Source of the DNA: Deltaproteobacteria bacterium
GTDB lineage: Bacteria; Myxococcota_A; UBA796; SXON01
Direction: 5' to 3'
Length of the DNA stretch: 64,000 nucleotides
NCBI GenBank assembly: GCA_014191855.1
Contig: BJHF01000002.1
Coordinates: forward strand, 102,695-166,694
Shown here: in pieces, positions 58,433 through 64,000 of the stretch
How the letters are laid out: each line of letters begins with the position of its first letter
How positions within the stretch are numbered: position 1 is the stretch's first letter
Made by a program: the position numbers and the translations under genes
The notes under the pieces: generated by a model
What the model saw: the letters and a program-made list of their open reading frames with translations, nothing else
Told to the model about the DNA's origin: nothing
Database searches by the model: none

Positions 58433-59139
58433 GCGCCGTGTACACCATCTGGAAGAAAGAGATGCGGGTGTACGCCGTGAACCCCACTGCGTATGCCTTC
58501 CTCGCCGTATTCCTGTTTCTCAGCGGTTTGTTCTTCTATCTGGGGATCACGCTCACCGGGGAGGCGAGCCTCCGGGTGCTGGCCAGCAACCTGGCGATCG
58601 CCGAGCTGTTCATCCTACCCATGCTCACGATGCGGCACTTCGCCGAGGAGCGGCGCCAGGGCACCCTGGAGATGCTCCTCACCTCGCCGATCTCGCCCAC
58701 CTCGCTGGTGGTTGGCAAATGGCTGGCGTCGATGACGCTCTGCGCGTTCATGTTCCTGGGAACCGGCGTTCTGCCCGTAATCCTCGCCTACTACGGCGAT
58801 CCCGACTGGGGAGTGGTGGCCTCCACCTACGTCGGCCTGTTCCTTGCCGCGGGCGCGTTCTGCGCCGCCGGGTTGTTCTCCTCCACCCTGCTTGACGATC
58901 AGCTCGCAGCCGGGCTGATCGGGATTCTGCTGTTGCTGCCGTTCTGGTTGGTGTCACGGGCCGAGGCGCTCGTGGGCGACGAGCTCGGGGAGAAGCTCCA
59001 GCCCTTCGGCGTCTTGCGTCACCTCGACGGCTTCGGGCGCGGGGTGATCGACAGCGCGGACGTGTACTACTTCGTCGCGATGGCGTTCTGTTTCCTGCTG
59101 CTGACCACCCGGTCGTTGGAGTCGCGTCGATGGCGGTAA
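58429..59139 (+). CDS. ABC-2 type permease (GldF-like)
   Basis: 236 residues with six membrane helices and the motif E-E-R-R-Q-G-T-L-E-M-L-L-T-S-P typical of ABC-2 permeases paired with a GldG-type subunit. GGAGG precedes the ATG; the gene overlaps the ATPase by ATGA and its end overlaps the GldG-like gene by 10 bases. Substrate unknown. Confidence 0.92.
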
Positions 59140-60587
59140 AACAGGCCCAACGCCGCTTTGCCGCCGGAAGCAACGCCGTCCTGGTCAGCGTGTTCGCGAT
59201 CGCGGCGGCCTGCGTGGGCTACCTGTTGGTCGATCTTCACCGGGTTCGACTGGATCTGAGCGCCGACCAGGGCTCCGTGCTGCTCGCCGACACCCGAACG
59301 AAGCTCGCCCTGCTCGACAAGGACGGGAAACCGGTCGTGGTTACTGCCTTTTCTGGGCAGCGTGGAAAAAAGGACAGCTACTTCAAGGATCGCGCGCTGG
59401 AAGACCTCCTGGAGGAGCTGGACTACAACTCCCAGGTGGTCGAGGTGCACCTTGTGGACTTCGACAAGGACAGGTTGACGGCGGAGAAGCTCGGCGTGAC
59501 GGACTATAGCACCGTCGTCGTGCAGCGCGGTGAGGCGCGGGTGGACATCAAGGATCGGGAGCTGTTCAAGCGCGTAGGCAAGGCCGAGGAGCGCCACCTG
59601 GAGTTCCTCGGCGAGCAGGCCGTGAACCGCGCGTTTTCCCAGTTGATGGCGGAGAACAAGCGAGTCGTCTACGCGCTCATCGGTCACGGGGAGCTCGATC
59701 CCGACAATCACGATCTCGGCGGCCTCTCCGAAGCCGTCGCGGTGCTCGCGCAGGATGATTACGAGCTCAAACGCCTCGACTTCGTGCGGCAACGCGACAT
59801 GGAGGTGCCGCGGGTGCCGGACGATGCCGCGGCGGTGGCCGTGCTTCGTCCGAAGCTGCCCATCCCCGCCCTCGAAGAAGACCTTCTCCTCGCCTATCTC
59901 AGCGGCGGCGGCTCCATCTTGCTGGCGGTCGATCCAGACTCTCCAGTGCCGGGCCTCCTCGGGCGTATGGGCGTGGCCATCCCAAGCGGCCGGGTGCTCG
60001 ACAAGCTGCTCGTCTTCCCGTACCCGGATCGGCCGGTGCCGCGGTACAAATCGCACCCGATCACCAAGGACCTCTCGGAAGACAGCCTGGTGACCGTGCT
60101 CAGCGGCATCGCCCCAGTACAACCATCGGTTCCGCCGATGGAGGGGATCCGGAGCACGATCGTGCTGGAGACCGGTCGTGATGGCTGGATCGATCGCGGG
60201 GGCGAACTGAAGAACGGCCAGGCGCTCTACGAGCCCGACCTCGACGGCGCCGGACCGGCCACGATGGCGGTGGCGCTGGACGTTTCCCGGGATTCGGGGC
60301 TCGTGAAGAAGGGTGCCGCCCGCGTGCTGGTGGTCGGAGACGCGGACCTGTTCACCAACTCGCTGCTCGCCGAGGGCCCTGGCAACGCGAGTTTCATCCT
60401 TAACAGTTTCCGGTGGCTGGTGGGCGACGAGGACCGGATCTCCGTCGTGGGCAGGCCAGCGTCGAAGCGCCGCTTGGCGCTCACAGCCGAGGACGGCGAA
60501 CAGATCCGCTGGTTGGCCATCGGCTTCGGGCCGCTGCTCGTGGTGCTGCTCGGCGCGGCGGTGTGGGCAACCCGGCGGGGGAGGTAG
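59130..60587 (+). CDS. GldG-like ABC accessory protein
   Basis: 485 residues. An N-terminal membrane helix (about 17-35), a large exported domain (IFT52/GIFT-type fold: V-Y-A-L-I-G-H-G-E and L-L-A-Y-L-S-G-G-G-S-I-L-L-A-V-D), and a second helix at the C-terminus (F-G-P-L-L-V-V-L-L-G-A-A-V-W). In Bacteroidota GldG works with GldA and GldF in gliding; related sets are widespread and their substrate is not known. Confidence 0.88.
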   Translation: MAVKQAQRRFAAGSNAVLVSVFAIAAACVGYLLVDLHRVRLDLSADQGSVLLADTRTKLALLDKDGKPVVVTAFSGQRGKKDSYFKDRALEDLLEELDYNSQVVEVHLVDFDKDRLTAEKLGVTDYSTVVVQRGEARVDIKDRELFKRVGKAEERHLEFLGEQAVNRAFSQLMAENKRVVYALIGHGELDPDNHDLGGLSEAVAVLAQDDYELKRLDFVRQRDMEVPRVPDDAAAVAVLRPKLPIPALEEDLLLAYLSGGGSILLAVDPDSPVPGLLGRMGVAIPSGRVLDKLLVFPYPDRPVPRYKSHPITKDLSEDSLVTVLSGIAPVQPSVPPMEGIRSTIVLETGRDGWIDRGGELKNGQALYEPDLDGAGPATMAVALDVSRDSGLVKKGAARVLVVGDADLFTNSLLAEGPGNASFILNSFRWLVGDEDRISVVGRPASKRRLALTAEDGEQIRWLAIGFGPLLVVLLGAAVWATRRGR

Positions 60588-60588
60588 C

Positions 60589-62142
60589 ATGAAGCCATTT
60601 CGCGGCACGCTGATCGCGCTCGTGGCGCTCCTCGTGCTCATCGGGGGGTACCTCGCGCTGAAGCCCACGGAGCTGACGCCAAAGGAGCGGAAAGAGGCGC
60701 TCAAACAAACGGAAGGAGTCGCCCTTTTCGTATTTGAGAAAGCCGACCTCGTGCGCATCGACGTCACACGTCCAGATGGCACCATCAGCCTCGTAGAACG
60801 CCCGGATAGCTGGTGGATCGAAGGCACGGAGATGCGCGCGAGCCGGCAGATGGTGAACCGGGTGAAGCATCAACTCCACGACCTCGTTTCGCGCGCCACG
60901 GTGGTGGACGACGCCGACGAGGGCGCACTCTACGGCCTCGGCCCGAACGCGATCCACGTCAAGCTCACGATGCGTGCCGGCGAAATCCATGAGTTCGAAG
61001 CAGGCGATCCAAACCCCTCCGGCGTGAGCTTCTACATTCGGAAAACGGGCGAGGATCAGATCTTCACCGTGAAAAAGTCGGCGGTCGACTACTACTCCTT
61101 GGAGCTGAACGAGTTCCGGGAGCGCCGGTTCGCCAGCTTCGACACCAAGGATGTGGACGGCATCACGGCCGACCTGCCGGGTGGGAAGCGCCTGAAGCTC
61201 CAGCGCACCGGGGAGCGCTACTGGGACCTGCTGGAGCCGGTTACGTTCGCTGCCGCCGACATGGAAGTTCGCGGTCTTCTTGGCCGGGTTAGCGCGATGA
61301 AATCGATCAAGTTCGTGGACGGCGAGCCGACGTCCCTCGACAGCTTCGGCCTCACGCCTCCGCGCGCGTCGATCACCATCACCTTCACCGGTGGTCGCGA
61401 GCCGTTGACGTTGGAGCTCGGGAAGCCCTCGGGCGAGAAAGACGGCGAGTACCCCCTCGCCTATGCGCGCCTCGCGGGTGAGCCCTTCGTGTACCAGGTT
61501 CGCGACGTGTTCCTGGACGACTACTTGCGCGACCCTGCAGAGTTTCGCCTGCGGCAATTCGCAAGGATGGACCAGAATACGCTCGTGTCTCTCACCTCCG
61601 AGTTCGCTCCCCCCGATCCCGACGACGCGGAGCTGGCCGGCACCGTGGCCGTGCGGCACGCCGCCGACGAGTGGCAGTGGGACGATGGCGTGATCGTGCC
61701 CGGCAGCACGCCACGAAGGGTTGCCGGCCGCGCAGCCGACATTCAAAGCGACGAATTTGTGGCCAGCGCCGGCGCAGACGCGGATTACGGATTCGACCAC
61801 CCGGTGGCCAAGGTGTCGATGGTCGACGATGAGGGGCGCAGCGCCGTCATCGTCCTCGGAAAGCCGGCCACGCCGAAAGTGGATGAAGAAGGCCACGAAC
61901 ACGCTCGTTGGTACGCTCGCCATCTGAGCTACCCGGAGGTCTACATCGTGGACGACGGCCTGCTGGACGTGCTCAAGGATCTGCATCGCGAGCATGGCCG
62001 GCACGCGCGCGGGGAGCTGGCCGAAGAGGAGCGCCAGGCGCGCATTGACCAGGAAGCCAAGGTTGAACGAGAGAAAGAACGTCAGGAGCGCATCGAGAAA
62101 CGAAAGGCCGAGAAGGCCAAGGACAAGGGCGCCGCTCCATGA
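60589..62142 (+). CDS. DUF4340 protein
   Basis: 517 residues. One N-terminal membrane helix (L-I-A-L-V-A-L-L-V-L-I-G-G-Y-L-A) anchors a long exported domain of repeated beta units, the usual partner of GldFG-like transporters. The final 60 residues are a Glu/Lys/Arg-rich coiled coil. Its stop overlaps the start of the selenoprotein gene (ATGA). Confidence 0.88.
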   Translation: MKPFRGTLIALVALLVLIGGYLALKPTELTPKERKEALKQTEGVALFVFEKADLVRIDVTRPDGTISLVERPDSWWIEGTEMRASRQMVNRVKHQLHDLVSRATVVDDADEGALYGLGPNAIHVKLTMRAGEIHEFEAGDPNPSGVSFYIRKTGEDQIFTVKKSAVDYYSLELNEFRERRFASFDTKDVDGITADLPGGKRLKLQRTGERYWDLLEPVTFAAADMEVRGLLGRVSAMKSIKFVDGEPTSLDSFGLTPPRASITITFTGGREPLTLELGKPSGEKDGEYPLAYARLAGEPFVYQVRDVFLDDYLRDPAEFRLRQFARMDQNTLVSLTSEFAPPDPDDAELAGTVAVRHAADEWQWDDGVIVPGSTPRRVAGRAADIQSDEFVASAGADADYGFDHPVAKVSMVDDEGRSAVIVLGKPATPKVDEEGHEHARWYARHLSYPEVYIVDDGLLDVLKDLHREHGRHARGELAEEERQARIDQEAKVEREKERQERIEKRKAEKAKDKGAAP

Positions 62143-63668
62143 TCCTGCTGCCGACACTCGCCGCCTTGCTCGCCGCTTGCTCCACGCCCGCAGAACCGGT
62201 CGCGACGCCGCCTTCGTCGCCCGCCTTCACCCTCGCCTACCAGGGCGCGGTGGATGGCGAGATCGAACCCTGTGGGTGACCCAAGCACCCCCAGGGCGGT
62301 CTGTCCCGGAGAAACTCAGTTCTTGCCACCCTCAAGCCCGCCGACGTCCTGATCGTCGACGCGGGCCACACCTTTCGGCGCAGCCACACGCTGGGGGAGG
62401 AGGAGCGCACGGAGCGCGAGGCGAAGGCGCGGCTGATCGCGGAGGGGCTGCAGCTCGGCGGGATCGACGCGATGATGCCCGGCCGCGGCGACTTCGCCTT
62501 CGGCCGCGCGTTCGTGGAGTCTGTCGGCAAGGAATTCGAGCTTCCCTATGTGATCTCCAACGTGGAGTGCATCACGCCCCTCCCCTGGCCGGCGACCCGG
62601 TCATTTGAGCGCAACGGCGTGAAGATTGTAGTGTACGGCATCGCAAACCCGAGCTTGGAGCTGGTCGGTTGCCGCGTCACCGACCCAGGCGCCCTGCTCG
62701 AGACGGTACGAGCCGACGACACGGTGGTCATCGTGCTCTCCGACCTGGACAAGGGTCGCGACGCAGACCTGGCCAAGCGCGCCACCGGCGTCGACTTCAT
62801 GGTGCGCAGCGACTCGATTGAGGGGCTGGTGACGCCGACACCCATGGCGAACGGCGGGCTCATCCTCAGCTCCGGCTCGCGCGGGCGACAGCTCGGCCTC
62901 CTCGAAGTGGAGCTTACGCCTGGTGCTTTGGGGTGGCGAGACGAGGGCGAAGGCGCAGCGCGCGCCTCCGACGTAGACGCAGCGACGGCGAAGCTCAAAG
63001 AGCTCGCCACCCGGAAGGCTGCTGCGACCGATACGAAGTCGGTTGAGCGGCTCACCCGACAAGAGGAGTTCTGGACGAAGAAGCAGGCGGACGCGAGGGC
63101 GGCGCTCGAGCTGGCCACGGCCGCGCCGGGCTCAAAGGGTCGCGTACGAAACGAGCTGCGGGGCCTGGGTGTGGATGCCGGGGAGCACGCGCCGACCTTG
63201 GAGCGGGTATCCGCCTTCAAGGCTGCGAACACCGGCTCGGCGCCCTCTGCCGCTGGCGCGGTGTCGTCCCCGATGGGGGAGGGCGGGGTGGGCGTAGGCC
63301 CCTTCGCAGGCTCCGCCGCTTGCACCGCTTGCCACGCACCCCAAGCGAAGCAGTGGGCCTCGACTGGCCACGCGCGCGCCTATGCCGCCCTGGTGGCCGA
63401 TCAACGGCAGTTCGACCTCGACTGTTTCGGCTGCCACGTGACCGGAGCAAAAGACGCGAACGGCCCCCAGGATCCGCGCGCGCTACACGGCCTTGAGAAC
63501 GTCGGCTGCGAGAGCTGCCACGGCGCCGGCCGCGACCATGCAGCGTCGCCTACCACCGCGCACCTCGTCGCTTCGCCGCCGACCAGTCAGTGCGTGCAGT
63601 GCCACGACTCCCGGCAGGATGGCGGGCGCTTTGAGGAGGCGGCGTATCGGGCCCGGGTGACCCATTGA
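62139..63668 (+). CDS. UshA-like lipoprotein with four c-type haem motifs, selenoprotein (TGA at residue 47)
   Basis: Read through one TGA, it has 509 residues. The lipoprotein signal ends L-L-A-A-C. Next is the motif E-P-C45-G-U47-P-K-H-P-Q-G-G-L-S-R-R; in homologues I know this reads P-C-G-C followed by G-G-[LI]-x-R-R, so TGA (62277-62279) replaces the second Cys. A 5'-nucleotidase/metallophosphatase-like domain follows (L-I-V-D-A-G-H-T-F, then G-R-G-D-F). The last 130 residues carry four CxxCH haem sites (CTACH, CFGCH, CESCH, CVQCH), as in cytochrome c554-type proteins. The ATG overlaps the DUF4340 stop, which ties the frame before the TGA to the operon. It is probably a periplasmic redox lipoprotein. 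Conventional calling would start at 62472 and lose the N-terminus. Confidence 0.88.
62277..62309 (+). promoter_or_regulatory. Sec codon and SECIS-like hairpin of the UshA-like gene
   Basis: TGA (62277-62279) is followed by CCAGGGC (62291-62297), loop GGTCT (62298-62302) and GTCCCGG (62303-62309). The seven-position stem has one A-C mismatch and one G-U pair. The loop begins 18 bases after the TGA and has the same GGUCU sequence that I recall from E. coli fdhF, where the G and U contact SelB. Confidence 0.78.
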
Positions 63669-63751
63669 AGCCGTTCTCACGCTGCGTGCACTTCCTGCGA
63701 AAGTGACAAAAGGCACACAATCCCAGCGGGAAAGGCCGGATAAACGGGAAT

Positions 63752-64000
63752 GTGGCCGCCCCCGACCTCTACACCTACCTCGACTACCGGGCCTATCTAG
63801 GCGATTGGTTTGAGGCGCGTAAGCAGGTAAATCCTCGCTTTTCGTATCGCGCGTTCGCGCGCAAGGCGGGCCTCTCCTCGCCCAGCCTCCTGATCGCGAT
63901 CGTGGCCAGGCAGCGCAACCTGACGGCCACCACCTGCGCCGCGTTTGTGAAGGCCGTTGGGCTGGCGTCGGAGGAGGCGAGTTGCCCGGGTTCCCTTGTC
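63752..64000 (+). CDS. TIGR02147-family protein (N-terminus; continues beyond window)
   Basis: 83 codons, open to the window end. GTG start at 63752. The sequence D-L-Y-T-Y-L-D-Y-R-A-Y-L-G-D-W-F and F-S-Y-R-A-F-A-R-K-A-G-L-S-S-P matches the start of the TIGR02147 family, long found in Fibrobacter, Bdellovibrio and myxobacteria and thought to be HTH regulators. Function not established. An 83-base gap separates it from the selenoprotein gene. Confidence 0.85.
   Translation, partial: MAAPDLYTYLDYRAYLGDWFEARKQVNPRFSYRAFARKAGLSSPSLLIAIVARQRNLTATTCAAFVKAVGLASEEASCPGSLV

Noticed and set aside
62139..62471. Start of the haem protein at 62472 with the upstream part non-coding
   Set aside because: The upstream part encodes a lipoprotein signal and the family motif in the same frame and overlaps the DUF4340 stop; a start at 62472 would leave a c-type cytochrome without an export signal.

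Overview
The window looks like chromosome from a high-GC (about two-thirds by eye) Gram-negative bacterium of Myxococcota/deltaproteobacterial type. Signs are MopE-type and Asp-rich calcium-binding lipoproteins, FG-GAP and PEGA proteins, an AgmX/PglI-type C-terminal domain, DUF4388 signalling proteins, a TIGR02147 regulator, pilMNOPQ linked to aroKB, and many four-base ATGA/GTGA stop-start overlaps. I cannot name the species.

Region 1 (1-10052) is the right part of an integrated island. It ends in a 45-base 3' fragment of a CAU tRNA (10008-10052), the usual scar of integration into a tRNA gene. Its minus strand carries a three-gene operon ending in a NERD plus double-kinase protein of PglW architecture (possible BREX-like defence), then a convergent pair of plus-strand genes, then a replication module (excisionase-type HTH, small acidic protein, zinc-finger/Toprim primase, DUF3987 protein) and an unknown 433-residue protein. 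The left end and any integrase lie outside the window.

Region 2 (10237-22600) holds an AhpD-like peroxidase gene interrupted by an in-frame TGA that reads best as selenocysteine. It is followed by secreted or lipid-anchored proteins with Asp-rich repeats (MopE plus a seven-repeat FG-GAP propeller; a giant 38-unit repeat lipoprotein), a zinc-ribbon protein and a histidine kinase/receiver pair.

Region 3 (22791-47429) is mostly housekeeping: aspS, an SPFH protein, secA, a type IV pilus assembly and secretin operon (pilMNOPQ), shikimate genes aroK, aroB and aroQ, fatty-acid genes accB and accC, and TPR proteins.

Region 4 (47745-63668) holds larE with a CPBP protease, a set of HEAT/HD-GYP/MshEN-REC-DUF4388 signalling proteins, a Cys-less peroxiredoxin-rhodanese fusion, rimI, and a five-gene ABC/GldG/DUF4340 operon. 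The last gene of that operon is a second candidate selenoprotein: a UshA-like lipoprotein with four c-type haem motifs whose EPCG-Sec motif is encoded by TGA. A TIGR02147 regulator runs off the right edge.

Most notable are the two independent selenoprotein candidates. In each, TGA stands where I expect a redox Cys, and a bacterial SECIS-like hairpin follows with its apical loop 17-18 nt after the TGA. Standard gene calling splits or truncates both. Three families of intergenic repeats (hairpin modules, GCGCC-GTCA-GGCGC arrays and a 70-base repeat) fill the larger non-coding gaps.
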